From Locusta migratoria (taxonomy: Eukaryota; Arthropoda; Insecta; Orthoptera; Acrididae), in assembly GCA_026315105.1 (NCBI GenBank), contig CM048744.1, positions 661,171,676-661,235,675 of the forward strand: a DNA stretch of 64,000 nucleotides. Reading direction: 5' to 3'. Shown here in pieces: positions 33,487 to 45,592 of the stretch (its first letter is position 1; every line of letters starts with the position of its first letter). Below the pieces are notes generated by a model, which was not told the DNA's origin, made no database searches, and saw only the letters and a program-made list of their open reading frames with translations. A program made the translations under genes and the position numbers.

Positions 33487-36289
33487 GACTGAGGGAGTGG
33501 AGTTCCGTAACGGTATTTGCCGGGTACGACAGCCGTTAACTTGGAGTTTGATTTATGATATTGTCGTGTCGTGATTCACCACGGGATTAACTTCAGTTGA
33601 CATAGTGGGCAGGAGTTAGCGGTTATTACGCTGCGGCGTTGACAAGTTTATGTGCGTGTTCACTCTTCGGCGGGGCTCTTTGTGTGCGCTAATCGTGTTT
33701 GTCGATGCGTTGTAATCTCCCAAGTGATTGAACAGCTTTACAGCGTGTATCTGGCAGAGTCATTGAAGAAAATAGCAATACACGACGTCCTGTTTTTCGC
33801 TTACACGATATAGAACCTTCAAAGGTCGTTTACTCCACTCAGTAATAACGACGATAATTACCTTTTGTCCATACTTTCAATATAAATTTGTTGCAAGGCC
33901 AAAGGGGCTTAAGTAAAAAAATGTGAAAAAGGGCATAAGTCGACTAAGCCCTGTAAACCGCATTTAACTGAGTAAGTTACATCTTACATAGCTGTTGTTT
34001 CCCTTTCAGACGAATCACTACCTGGGAAGCACGACAAAAAGGTCGTTATTGCCAAGGAGGTTAGAATACACCTCCTTGCTTATTGCTACAGCTAATGCCT
34101 GTTGTACTCTACTTTTATATCATTTCCAAGACAGTTTGAAAGTGATGCAGTAGGGAAGCATTCGAAGAATCCTAGTCTTGCTGGAATCATGTGTAATTTT
34201 ATTCGTTGTTTTTAACATTAGCATTCGTTGTACGCTATAATTGTTTTTGACACAGTATTTTGCCTGTTATTCTCCAGAGGTCATTTGTTTTTCGTTTATA
34301 AAGATGGAGAAACAGAAGACTAGAAGGAAATGCTGGAAAGCTGTACATACCCCTTTTTTCAGTATTTCTTTTAATCCTTAAACGTAGTTGTGACCTCTTA
34401 AATAGAAATGCTGCTCTGGGATACCACATTTGACATTAGCCATGAAAAGAAATTTTTTTCTACTTTAATCGAAAATGTTTAGTCATAAATCGAATATTTG
34501 CTTGCATCAGAGTCTGGAAGATTACTTTGACATAAAAAAACTCAAATCACAAAATAAAAATAAGTTTATGTAACAGTGAAACGGTGAAATGAAACATAAA
34601 AAATCAGTGTAGTTTATTGTATAATAAATAACAGGAAACAGTAATAAATAGTTGTAAGATGTACATACCGGGTGTGGAAAACTAGAAGCATATAATGAAC
34701 TTCACAATCGAGTTTATACGCAATTTTTCACAAATGTTCAGTATTCAAGTAAGTTCTCCATCCCGCACTCTTTAGACGTCACTGAGACAGGTTTGCTGAT
34801 CTGCACCACTGCAACAGCCGTAATATCGAATGATCTTTTACTTGCCGACACAGTGGCAGAGTGTTCAGTGTCAGCTTTATGAATCCAGATGAGGACTTGG
34901 GATTTTTCTGAGATGTATCTTCAGAACTTAATTCTTTTGATAGTCAGTCGTACACGAACGAGAGCTCGAAGCCTTAGTATTGAGAAAAACTATTTAAGCC
35001 TAAAAATAAAATATTTAGTTGATAAATCTCCGCAATCCACCCAAAGGTGCGTAGCGTAGGGTACGTAGAAAGCTACAGTGCTGAAAGTAGGTTATCATCT
35101 GATGGCTAGGAATGTGGAGCCGCCATCAACAGAATAACCAACTGAGAAAACGGCACGCGTATACAGTTTCACTGCTATCGTACATGGCTCCACAACTCCC
35201 TTTGTGGGTTAATGTTTCTATTTAATAACCTTTTTCTCATCTTCATCTTTAAAAATTTCCCCGTATACTGTATAAAGGTGTGTTCATAAATGGCACAAAG
35301 GAAAATAACTGTACTGACGATTCCACTTGTTCTAACATTGTTTATCAGCACTGGAACGGAGAATACAGTGCAATTGCCTTATCCAAACGAGGCTGCACTG
35401 ATCGTCAAAAGCTAAGTAATACCGTGTAAGACCTTCACGAGCTGCATGCAGAGATTCTGCTGGGAGACGTAACTGTGTTCCGCAGCACCCTTGTTTGCTC
35501 ATCCATCTCGGTTATTCGCCTATACCACTTCGTCATAGAGCAGGCAGACATTTTATGAAAATATTAATAGTAAATTGGCAGGCAATTTGCAGATGATGCA
35601 GCTATCTGTAATGTGGTACTATCAGAAAAAATGTGCTCAAATAGCCAATCGCGTCTTTATAAGATTTCAGAGTGAAGCAAGATTTGGCAAAATGTTTTAC
35701 TTACACAGAAATATAAAAGTGTACTCTTCGGGAAACGCAGAAAATTAGTATCCTGTGACTACGATATCAGATAAAACAGTTGGATTCAGTCGGTTCACAC
35801 AAATACGAGGATGTAACAATTTATATGGATGTGAAATGGAATCGTCTCTCAGACTCAGGGCACCCTCAAAATTGCCGAGGTGTGGTGGCTTGCGTGCCTC
35901 AATGCTACAGACAGCCGTTCCGTAGGTGCAACCGCAACGGAGGGTTATCTTTGGTTCCTAAAGAGGGGCAGCAGTCTGTTTAATTGTTGCAGGGGCAACA
36001 GTCTGGATGATTGACTGTGCTGGTCTTTTTAACATCAGCTAAAGTGGCTTTGCCATACAGTTACTGCGAACGGCTGAAAGCAAGGGGAAACTGTAGCCAT
36101 TACTTTCCCCTGGGATATGGAGCTCTACTATGTGTGTAAGTACGAATATAATACGATGGCTTCTTCTTGGGTAAAATACGGATCTTCAGCCGGGGACTAC
36201 TCAGGAGGGTGTACCGATTATTAATATTAATTAAACAAGGAGGCCAATGAAACTTCTATAATTCAAAAGGTGCTGTTTCGTAGATATGA
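33487..36289. other. Unassigned, about 2.8 kb
   Basis: No recognised coding, repeat or RNA. A 24-bp perfect hairpin (AAGGAGGT, 8-nt loop, ACCTCCTT) lies at 34054-34077. A sequence starting at about 36238 (AAGGAGGCCAATGAAACTTC) resembles one at 50835 (AAGGCCAATGAAACTAGTATC). Confidence 0.45.
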
Positions 36290-37302
36290 CAAATCTACAT
36301 CTACATGGGATACTCTGCAAATCACATTCAAGTGCCTGGCAGAGGGTTCATCGAACCACCGTTATGCTATTTATCTCCCATTCCATTCTCGAATAGCGCG
36401 CGTGAAGAAAGAACACCTGAATCTCTCCATTCGAGCTCTGATTTCTCGTATTTTATTCTGATGATCATTTCTACCTATGTAAGTGGGAGTCAACAGTACA
36501 TTTTCGCATTCCGAGGAGAATGTTGGCGATTGGAGTTTCGTAAGTAGACCGCGCCACAGCGATAAGCGCGATTATTGTAATGATTCCCATCCCAGATCCT
36601 GTATCATTTCCGTAACGCTGTCTCCCCTGTATCGTGACAATACGAAACGACCTGCCCTTCTTTAGACTCTTTCGATGTCCTCCGTCAAACCCAGCTGATA
36701 AGGATCCCATACTGGGCAGCAATACTCCAATAAGGACGAACAAGCGTAGTGTATGCAGTTTCTTTTGTAGTTCTGTTGCATGTTTTAAGCGTTCTGCCAA
36801 TACAACGCAGTCGGGGTTCGCCTTTCCCACGACATTATCTACGTGTTCTTTCCAGTTTAAGTCTGAAGTAATTAGTAATTCCTAGGTATTGTGTGGAGTT
36901 TACGGCCTTCACTTTTGATTGATTTACCTTGTAAACAAAGTTTAACGGATTCCTTTTCGTACTCATATGGACGACTTCACACTTCATTATTTAGAGTCAG
37001 TTGCCAATTTTTACACAATAGTTATATCTATTCAGATCGTTCTGCAGTTGGTTTTGATTTTCAGATGAATTTACTAGACGGTAAATGACGGCGTCATCTG
37101 CAAACAACGTAATAGAGCTACTTAGATTTTCCCCTAAATCGTTTATGTAAATGAGGAACAGCAGAGGACCAATAACACTACCCTGTGGAACGCCCGATAT
37201 CACCTTTATTTTAGTCGATGCCTTACCATCGATTACTACGAACTGTGTCATCTTTGACCGGAAATCACCTATCCAATCGCAAATTTGTGGCGATATACCT
37301 TA
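36290..37302 (-). pseudogene. Jockey/CR1-group LINE, RT to 3' end
   Basis: The minus-strand frame 37251-36997 encodes the RT core with GVPQGSVIGPLLFLIYINDL and the active site LFADDAVIY intact. Below it, broken by shifts, come the expected C-terminal blocks: VVHMSTKRNP.NFVYKVNQS..AVNSTQYLG near 36965-36890, and RPYWSIAAQYGI near 36740-36700. It is 5'-truncated at about 37302 against an RTE LINE of opposite orientation. The RT core is well kept, but no full ORF remains. Confidence 0.93.
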
Positions 37303-38253
37303 CAACTTGTACAAAAACCAGACAGCGGTTATCAGAGTTGAAGGACATGAAAGGGAAGCGAGTAAGACAGGGTTGTAGCCTTTCTCCAATGTTATTCAAT
37401 TTGTACATAAAGGAAAGCAAGGAGAAATTTGGAGAAGGAATTAAATTTCAGGTGGAAGAATTAAAAACTGCGTTTTGTCGACGACATAGTAATTATGTCA
37501 GATACAGCAAAGGACCTGGAAGAGCAATTGAACGGAATAGGCAGTGTGCTTAAAGGTGCATATAAGATGAACATTAACACGAGCAAAACTAGGGTAATAG
37601 AGTGCAGTCTAAGAAAGTCAGGTGATGCTGAAGGAATTAGATTAGGTAACGAAACAATAAACGAGGTAAATGAGTTTTTTTACTTGGGCAGTAAAATAAC
37701 AAATGATGGTCGCAGTACAGAGGATATAAAATGCAGGATGGCAATGGGTAGAAAGGTATTCTTGAAAAAGAGAAATTTGTTAACATCGAATAATGATTTA
37801 AGCCTAAGGAAGTTCTTTCTGAAGGCATTTGTGTGGAGTGTTGCCTTGTATGGGAGTGAAAATGGATGGTAAACAGCGCGGACAGGAAAAGGATAGAGGC
37901 TTTTGAAATATGGTGCTACAGAAGAATGCTGAAGATTAGGTGGGTAGATCGCATAACTAATGAAGAGGTACTGAACAGAATTGGTGAGAAAAGGAATTTT
38001 TGGCATACCTTGACTAAAAGAAGGGATCGACACATTCTTAGACATGAAGAAATTGTGAATTTAGCGTTGGAGGGAAGTGTGTGGGGTAAAAACCGCAGAG
38101 GAAGACCAAGAGATGTATACAGTAAGCAGATTCAAATGGATGTAGGTTGCCGTTCTTATGTGGATTTGAAGAGGCTTGCTCAGGATAGGGTATTATGGAA
38201 AGCTGCATCAAATCTGTCTCCAGACTGAAGACCACAACAACAACAACAACAAC
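37303..38253 (+). pseudogene. RTE-clade LINE, 3' half
   Basis: It begins in the RT (LYKNQTAVIRVEGHEREAS, then GCSLSPMLFNLYIKE in the next frame). It continues through MNINTSKTRVIECS, the VNEFFYLGSKIT block, FVWSVALYGSE and RIEAFEIWCYRRMLKIRWVD..TNEEVLNRI, and stops before a 3' (AAC)n tail (38229-38253). Frameshifts lie near 37370, 37480 and 37860. It is 5'-truncated, typical of RTE. Relatives are at 29034, 44940 and, more distant, 15452. Confidence 0.95.
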
Positions 38254-39218
38254 ATATCATAACCACGCAACAATTGATAGTGTTAAAACGAAGTAGACGC
38301 TTTCGTATAGATAACTCTGATGTTGCCTTCTCCATCTTGCATTAAAGTCTTTAAGCGTAATAGTAATATAATGATTTTATAACCCTTGCGAATACTGCAC
38401 ACCGTTAGTGGCTAGTGAGAAAAGTGGAAATGTAAATATTTATCAAATCATAATATTTTGTTTTAGATTTAAACAGTATATACAATATTAATTTTTTACA
38501 GTAGTTCCCTACAGTGATAGCTGTGTCGACCCTTAGGTTTACTTTACACTTATATTTTTGAATGTCTTTGTCCGTGACTGAAAGTAGGATCAGGCATTAT
38601 ATTTTTGAATGTTTTTGTTCGAGACTGAAAGTTGGATCAGGCATATAGATTCCGACTCGATCAAGTGTTCTTAGGCCAAAACGAACTTCGAACCTTAATT
38701 AGAAGATATCGTTGCTGGAACGACAACAAATGTTGGGAAAAATGGAAATCACGTCGAATGTGCTCTCATAACTTTCTTCCGAATAACTGACACAAGTGTT
38801 TAAAACCGCGAATGAAACAGTTTGATCCGATGAGCGTTCTTAGGCCAAAAACAACAGCGCACCGTAATCAGAACTGAAGGTATCGTAAAACGAACTGGTT
38901 AAAATATTCACGATATGGACAAAAGGATATTGCATTTGAGAATAAATACAGAAAGGCAAGAGGTAAATGAATTCTCATACTTGCTGGCAGATCTGTGGAT
39001 GAATTCCTTTGGTTTAAAACAAACATGAAGGAAATCGGGTAGAAGGGCCTGGTCGAACTTACTTTAGTTTTTTGTAATACATAAGACAATACGTGAGCCA
39101 TTAACGTCTGGCAACCGTACTGATCAGGTGCTATGATAGAAATGAGACACTAAAGTAAAAACGTTTCGTGAAATCACATTCTAGGAACGTTCATGGTTTG
39201 TTTTCTCCCCTCCTCTCC
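38254..39218. repeat. Local tandem repeats in unassigned sequence
   Basis: Units 38551-38597 and 38598-38644 (47 bp each, TATATTTTTGAATGT..GGATCAGGCAT) are tandem. A TTCTTAGGCCAAAA block recurs at about 38668 and 38834, suggesting an older duplication of about 165 bp. No gene seen. Confidence 0.7.
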
Positions 39219-39350
39219 CTAAGGGACCAAACTGCCGAGGTATCGATATCCACACTTACACATTGACTTACGCTAAGGACAACTCACACACCCATGCTCG
39301 AGGCAGGACTTGGCAATCCCTGGCATAACGCCCCAGACCGCGCGGACGTT
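39219..39350 (-). repeat. SINE-D fragment, diverged
   Basis: Tail-side GGGACCAAACTGCCG, TTACGCTAAGGACAACTCAC and CCCATGCTCGAGGCAGGACT match the antisense body and head of SINE-D at 46014-46208. The head end is decayed. Confidence 0.6.
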
Positions 39351-39599
39351 CATGTTTAAATGGTTCATTGCAGTAATACACGCATACAGGCCAACTACAA
39401 TGCCACAACTTCTAGGTCGATCATTGTGTCAGCAATGCAAATCAAAACATTGTAGTGACGAAGTCTGTAAATATAGTTGTTTATTGGATCCGTTATTTCA
39501 CTTAGTTTCTGTAACATTAACTTTCTTAACAACGTTAACAAAAAGAAAATTGAAGTAACTTTTGATTTCTTAATTTTGAATACCTATGATGTTGAAAAG

Positions 39600-39740
39600 A
39601 GGAAATTAACAAAGGTAGTAGGCAGGGAGAGATGGTCGGAGAAAGGAGAAACGAGAGAGATGGAAGACTAAAGTAGGGGAAGGAAGAGATGGGAAGAGGC
39701 AGGGGATGGATAGAGTAGGAGGAGGTGGGGAGTAGGTGGA
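39600..39740 (+). repeat. Purine-rich low-complexity tract
   Basis: A GA-rich stretch of some 140 bp (GGAGAAAGGAGAAACGAGAG..) with few pyrimidines on the plus strand. The opposite strand gives spurious Ser/Pro/Leu-rich frames. Confidence 0.85.
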
Positions 39741-41219
39741 ATGATGTACACAACTATTGCTTGCATGCCTCAACCGATATTTGTGTATATGCAGCACAAG
39801 AGCCAACAAAAAAATTTAGAAAATCCTCTGCGTTGCCACTAAATAATTTTCTGACAGAAATCTTTTTTCTGACTCTCATTTGATTCCTCATATCCACATA
39901 AAAGCAAAGTAGGATATCGATTTATTTGATGTACTTTCTCCGTGTTGCTCTGTTTGCAAGAAATTTTTCATTTACGTTTTCATTCATTTCATATAACACT
40001 GAGCATAATGCGAAGCTTGACGTTTTAGTTAGAATAAATAATTAAGGAAACGACATAACACCTAGAGTTTGCTTCAACTCCGGGAAAGAGAATTTACGGC
40101 AGACAACACTAGAAGTAGAAAGCGGAATGCGAAGCTCAGTCGGTTAAACCGCAAAAGAGATTGGAGCAATTGAGCGCGCACAAAATTTTCTCGCACCAAG
40201 GCCGCGACGTGTAACCAACAAAGGTAACGCCAAACCAAAGTTTCAAAACGTGCTCACTCGTAATAACCGTCTGACGGGCTACCAGAAAACAGGATTAGAT
40301 GAATGTAATAGGCATTCCGTTCTGCTGCTGCGGTCCACACCAACAGTGCCATGCAGATCGCTTTTTCTTCCCGCCTGGTAAGGTTTCGGATTTAGAAAAA
40401 GCGAAAAAAAATCTATTCGAGGGCATTTACCATGGAATATGATTGCAATTGTACGTAAAATACTGTGAGTTGGTAGAAAACACTATAATGCCGCATTTAT
40501 TACACCTACTTGGATTACAAGTTTAATCTTTATCTCTGCATGAGGCCATTTATAACTGAAAAAAAATTACTGGTTGTACAAAACCCCGTAATTAACGTTT
40601 GAACGCAGTATAGAAAGATGAATAATTATGGGCAGCTGATAGTTCGTGATATTTACACGAAATTATTTTGACTATCATTTCCGTGATGGAACTTGCACAA
40701 ATCGGACTTTGTTGCGATTAAGAAATGATTGCAGGTTCTTCATATACATACCGGTAATTTGAAAAGTAAGTATAGGTAAATATGTATCATTAACCATTTT
40801 CGCGCCATGACTATTGTTCACAGTTATTGATCGTTCGTAATGACACACGAACTGCCATTACAGATCACACTCATAAAAATTCTGAGGTTTTTAGAAAAAA
40901 CATAATAATAAATTGCTGTTTCATGCTTAATCGCATATTTATTCAAATAACGACCAACACTCACATAAATCCATTTCCTGCGTGTAGAAGAAGATTCCTC
41001 TCTGATAAAGTTCCCAATTCAAGTGAAGTTGTTAATACCATTAAGAACAATGGCCGACTGAAAACAATTGCATAGCTTTCTCCTTATACAAAGGAATAAA
41101 TTACGTTCAGCCGGTGTTAAAGAAAGGAGAAGGCGGCCAAAAGGATGATTATCTCTGCCTAAGTGCTAAAGACCACTCGTAATGCTTCATACGTATTCCT
41201 CCTTAGGACATCATAATAG
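39741..41219. other. Unassigned, about 1.5 kb
   Basis: AT-rich. An 82-codon plus-strand frame at 40827-41075 shows no recognised similarity. Nothing else. Confidence 0.45.
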
Positions 41220-41230
41220 GATTCTCTATT

Positions 41231-41429
41231 GCCGGCCGCGGTGGCCGAGGCGACTGAGGCGCTCCAGTCACGGTCAGCACGGCCACGACGGTCGGGGGTT
41301 CGAATCCCTCCTCGGGCATGGATATTTGTGCCGTCCTAGTTCGTAAGTAGTTCATAAGTCGTTTGTAAGTTTAGGGACTGATGACCCCGTAGTTAACTCC
41401 CATAAGCTTAACAAACATTTGAACATTTT
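41231..41429 (+). mobile_element. SINE-A with perfect 11-bp TSD
   Basis: A complete copy, GCCGGCCGCGGTGGCCGAGG to GAACATTTT. GATTCTCTATT is repeated at 41220-41230 and 41430-41440. Confidence 0.97.
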
Positions 41430-41570
41430 GATTCTCTATTAGTTGTTTGACTATGAGGTATGGACTCAGTTCTGGATAATCCGACAAGTAACGGAAAAAA
41501 GACACTAAGATTTGATGTTTAATTCAACCTAACGGGTTTTTTTAGGCGTGGTCCAGATGACCTGGGACCC

Positions 41571-41790
41571 AGAATGGTATTTTTACTCTGGAGTGAGTGC
41601 TGATATGAAACTTCCTGTCAAAGTATGTCGAATCGGGAATCGATACCAAGACCATGGAGACGGATCATGGGTCGTACTCGGATAGCTTAACTGATAAAAC
41701 GCTTCTACGCCTACGGTCTTGGGTTCGTGTCCCGATCCGGCACACTGTTCTGATCTGGGAGGAAAGCAGTTCCTTCAATTCCCTGCAAAC
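41571..41790. repeat. Two tRNA-like heads, head-to-head
   Basis: On the minus strand, TTGGTATCGATTCCCGATTC leads into a body GACAGGAAGTTTCATATCAG then CACTC. On the plus strand, from about 41668, a second tRNA-like head (GGATAGCTTAACTGATAAAA, GGGTTCGTGTCCCGATCCGG) leads into CACACTGTTCTGATCTGGGA. I associate this body with a common arthropod tRNA-derived repeat. The inverted arrangement resembles the palindromes at 17301 and 48780. Confidence 0.65.
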
Positions 41791-42356
41791 ATTCACGTGA
41801 TGCTCTCCTGTCCATCTCTTAGCAGTGGTGGGACGAACTATGCAGCAACCGTCATATCCAATTTTTCTGACAAAATCCAGTGACTTGTGCCACATGGGAA
41901 TCCGTCGATGTTATAGATATCGTGAGCGACCTGCGTAGAATCGTTTACAATCGTCTCCGAATTGAATTGACGTTTTCTGGTAAGGTGGTAAGATGGTCAT
42001 TCCGAAAGTTCAACATAAAACTGGAGAAAAATTCCTCCTTGTGCAAGACACTTTTTTGTATTTATTCATCCAACAATGTTTCAACTCTTACGTGTTATCT
42101 TCAGTGAGTTTTTAGCCTTTAATTTCTGGAAATTATTGTTACAGTTTTTGTGTGGGTTGTATAAACATTTACTGATATTGATTACATTTGTTTATGGAGT
42201 TCCAAATGCTCAAATCCCTTATTACATCAAAAGTAACAAACGTTTTCGCATATAAATGAGTTCTTCATTTACAATATGAGTATAGAAAAGATGGACTTCG
42301 TCCCCAGTTTATTGTAGCGAGCTTGGAAACATGAAGAACTGAACATCAGATGTTTC

Positions 42357-42536
42357 CATAGTCTATGGGACTTAACTACTGGGTTATTAGTCCCCAAACT
42401 TACAAACTACTTATGAACTACTTACGAACTAGGACGGCACAAATATCCATGCCCGAGGGGGGATTCGAATCCCCGACCTTAGTGGCCGTGAAGACCGTGA
42501 CGGATCGCCTCAGTCTCCTCGGCCACCGCGGCCGGC
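42357..42536 (-). mobile_element. SINE-A, 3'-shortened
   Basis: Antisense, head GCCGGCCGCGGTGGCCGAGG at 42536; the tail ends at TATGGAAACA without TTTGAACATT. A (CAT)n-rich stretch follows at about 42552-42605. Confidence 0.9.
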
Positions 42537-42699
42537 AACTGCAATATCCACATGATGATAATCATCATAATCATCATCGTCACCGCCGCCATCATTATCA
42601 CCGTTAATAGAAGTCCTGTATTTATTAAAAGTTTAATCATCCATCTATTTTGTGTCTGGTCCAAAGCTTCATCACAGAATGCAATAATAATATTTTATC

Positions 42700-42856
42700 C
42701 GTAGCTTACAAACTACTAAAACTAAGGTAAACTAACCTAAGGACAACACACACATACACACACCCATGCCCCAGGGAGGACTCGAACCTCCGACGGCGAG
42801 CAACCGCTCGCTCCGCAGCGAGGCGCCTTAGACCGCTCGGCTACTCCACCGCGGCT
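42700..42856 (-). mobile_element. SINE-B, 3'-truncated
   Basis: Head GCCGCGGTGGAGTAGCCGAG (antisense, ending 42855-42856), B-box GGAGGTTCGAGTCCTCC, body with CATGGGTGTGTGTATGTGTG. The GGACTGATGACC block is missing. Confidence 0.88.
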
Positions 42857-43060
42857 CGCTCTCATTCATGAAGCATTGTCTGAGGTGAAAGTCACATTTC
42901 GCGTAGAGGAAAAAAAACCTAGTTCCAACCGTATGTCCACCCCCGTTATCTTCGTAATATGGTGAATCATCGTAAATGTCTTTGAAGGACTTGTTTGTGA
43001 GGCGCAGGTGACCTGAGGAAAAGGCTGGTTTTGTGGTAGTGTCGAGATAGGGCCGTGTCT

Positions 43061-43263
43061 CAAATCAAATGTTTGTAGAACTTATGGGACTTAACTACGG
43101 GGTCATCAGTCCCTAAACTTACAAACTACTTATGAACTAGCTAAGACTAAGGACGGCACAAATACCCATGCCCGAGGGGGGGGGATTCGAACCCCCGACC
43201 GTAGTGGCCGTGCAGACCGTGACTGGCGCGCGTCAGTCCCCTCGGCCACCGCGGCCGGCCTCC
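43061..43263 (-). mobile_element. SINE-A with 11-bp TSD
   Basis: A complete antisense copy. GGGCCGTGTCT occurs at 43050-43060 and 43264-43274. The G-run in the B-box loop is lengthened (43176-43184). Confidence 0.96.
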
Positions 43264-43460
43264 GGGCCGTGTCTGAGAGACAGAGCTGGCAGCCTCGTTG
43301 GCCGTAATTGCCCTTACGTGAGAGCCGCGGAGCCGTCGTGGTGACGTCACACAGGCCGCAAGTAGAAGACGCTCGCTCCCGGTGACCGGCTGTGGACAGC
43401 CTGCAGCCTGGTGACGATACCGCCTTACTTTTGCTGACCGTTGCCATTACCTTTGCTGGA
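43264..43460. other. GC-rich patch with CRE site
   Basis: CpG-rich, with a palindromic TGACGTCA at 43342-43349. Overlapping minus-strand frames (105 and 67 codons) mostly reflect the SINE and the GC bias. It may be regulatory. Confidence 0.3.
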
Positions 43461-43724
43461 AGTGGGGGACGCTCTGTTCACGTTGGATGAGCTGTAACCA
43501 GTTCAGGATAATAATAGCTGCTGACCAAACAGTAGGATGACGGAGCGTGACAGTTACGAAGAACTCATTAATTTGTACAAAAGTGAGGAAAGAAACCGAT
43601 CGTGACCTGGTTAAAGAAATCGTCCCAAAACTTGTTTCCAATTAGAAGCGAAACCGTGGAATGATAGGATCGCGATTTGGATCTCGTCTTTTTCCTAGTG
43701 CTACAGCGGTGTTTTGGTGAGGGT

Positions 43725-44090
43725 GCGCCCTTCGGGAATGGCTGCGCGGCCTGAGGCGCCATGACACGGATTGTGCGACCGTTCTCGCTGTAGATTAGAG
43801 GCCTCTCTCGGACATGGGTGTATTCATTGTCCTTATCATAAGTTAGTTTAAGGAGTCTGTAAGTCTTTCAAATGTCTGTAAATCTATCGGACCAAACTGC
43901 GTGGTCATCAGTCCGTAGCTTAAACCTAGGTAAACTAACCTAAGGACAAACACACACACCCATGCCCCAGGGAGGACTCGAACCTCCACGGCGAGCAACC
44001 GCGCGCTCCGCAGCGAGACGCTTTAGACCGCTCGGCTACTCCACCGCGGCTGTAAGTCTTTGGTCCTTTAGATTTTTAAACATTTGAACA
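43725..44090 (+). mobile_element. SINE-C interrupted by SINE-B
   Basis: Head GGGAATGGCTGCGCGGCCTG with AGGCGCCATGACAC; body CTCTCGGACATGGGTGTATT and AGTTAGTTTAAGGAGTCTGT. After the insertion it resumes with GTCTTTGGTCCTTTAG and tail AACATTTGAACAT. The same family is at 55889. Confidence 0.8.
43869..44049 (-). mobile_element. SINE-B inside SINE-C, 12-bp TSD
   Basis: Antisense, head GCCGCGGTGGAGTAGCCGAG at its right end. CTGTAAGTCTTT occurs at 43857-43868 and 44050-44061. Confidence 0.95.
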
Positions 44091-44840
44091 TAGGTGTGAC
44101 ATCTGGCTAGTCAGGTCAAATGGTTATAAATTGCTCACTTTTTGGTCAGTTGAAGAAATAACATGTATTTTGATACTGTAATTTGTAAGAATCTTTACTG
44201 ATAATTGCGGCCCATTGTGAGCCAAGCATGGAACAGATTAATTATTCATTAATAAGTTACATGAAAAAGGCCGCTCTAACCGAGTAACATTCCAGTTTAA
44301 AAATATGATGCTTCCCACAAAGGTAGAAGTACATAGTCACATTCAGTTACAATTTCAGTTTACAAACTTTATACACAATTATATTTACGACATACAAAAT
44401 TGAAATAACGGGAAAAAGTTGGAAGTACATGTGTATAATATGATTTAGAGTATGAGTGCTGTTGTGTGTGTTGCCATTAAGGGTAGCCTAAATGGAGTTA
44501 CTTGGCAAGGTTTAGCTGTCCATTGAAGCCAGTACATCTGGCGGAGCCAAGGAAATGTGGATTCAGAAAAAAATCACACTGTGGTTGTTGCCCTGCTAAC
44601 TTTTATACATTTAAATGACTGTCATTTCTCAGCACATATTCGATATAGTATACTTTTGAGGACAAATACAAGCCTTCCAGATAACTGAACTGTGATTTAT
44701 TAACGCAAAATCTCATCGATAAGTTCGACTTACGTATCTGGATAGTAACCAAATGCTTTACAAGAACTGACATTGTCAGCGGTAGTAGTAAACAGGAAAT
44801 GCAAAACAAGTTTTTATCAATTATGACAAAATGTTTGTTA
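44091..44840. other. Unassigned AT-rich sequence
   Basis: Nothing recognised. A long minus-strand frame (44603-45040) runs into the RTE LINE below and is not itself recognised. Confidence 0.4.
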
Positions 44841-44887
44841 AGCTTTGCGGGGTCATCAGTCCCTAAACACTCGGCCACTGCGGCCTG
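44841..44887 (-). repeat. SINE-A scrap with large internal deletion
   Basis: GGGGTCATCAGTCCCTAAAC (tail block) joins directly to ACTCGGCCACTGCGGCC (head), deleting about 120 bp including the B-box. Confidence 0.75.
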
Positions 44888-44939
44888 CTTAATAATGACA
44901 GAATCAAGCCTTATCATTTTTGTTAAGTTCAGTACTGTT

Positions 44940-45404
44940 CTTGTTGTTGTTGTGGTCTTCAGTCCGCAGACTGGTTTGATGCAGCTCTCCACGCTAACCT
45001 GTCTTGTGCAAGTCTCTTCATCTGAGAAAACTTTCGGCAACCTACATCCTTTTGAATCTGCTTACTGTATTCGCCCCTCGGTCTCCCTCTACGATTTTTA
45101 CCTCGCACACTTCCTTCTAATGCTAAGTTGACAATTCCTTGATGTCTCAGGATGTGTCCACCAACCTATCCCTTCTCTTAGTCAGAATACGCCAAAAATT
45201 CCTTTTCTCCCCAATTCTGTTGAGCATCTCCTCATTAGTTACGTGATCTACCCATCTAATTTTCATCATTCGTCTATAGCACCACATATCAAAAGCTTCC
45301 ATCATCTTTTTGTCTGAACTCCTTATTGTCCGCGCTTCACTTTCATACAATGCTACACTCCAGACAAATGCCTTCATACTGAAATTGTGTACCACCAGGT
45401 CTTA
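44940..45404 (-). pseudogene. RTE-clade LINE, 3' end
   Basis: The minus-strand frame 45395-45147 encodes MKAFVWSVALYESEARTI..MMEAFDMWCYRRMMKIRWVD..TNEEMLNRI. It is collinear with the C-terminal part of the copy at 37303. It ends CAGTCTGCGGACTGAAGACC with an (AAC)n tail at 44940-44952. 5'-truncated. Confidence 0.93.
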
Positions 45405-45592
45405 GAAATTTCAAGGGAACGTGTGTCTCGTAAAAGTGAAAATTAGAAGTGGATGAAGGGAAAACGCCGAAACAAATTTAATAACAAGTTTACCTGTATA
45501 AAATAGCAGATGACTCTCATGTTCTGCTTGTACATCCATAGGTAATGCAGGTAAGTTTTTTGGGGGAAGCTCAGTGGATACACACTTGTTAC

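Noticed and set aside
34053..34077. AAGGAGGT-loop-ACCTCCTT hairpin as a transcription terminator
   Set aside because: Rho-independent terminators do not apply in an animal nuclear genome. The 18-base match at 711-728 points to an old repeat instead.
39535..39809. Ser/Pro/Leu-rich minus-strand frames
   Set aside because: They come from the purine-rich low-complexity tract.
44603..45040. 145-codon minus-strand frame as a gene
   Set aside because: Its first part reads through the 3' untranslated end of the RTE LINE and the SINE scrap; no coding character.
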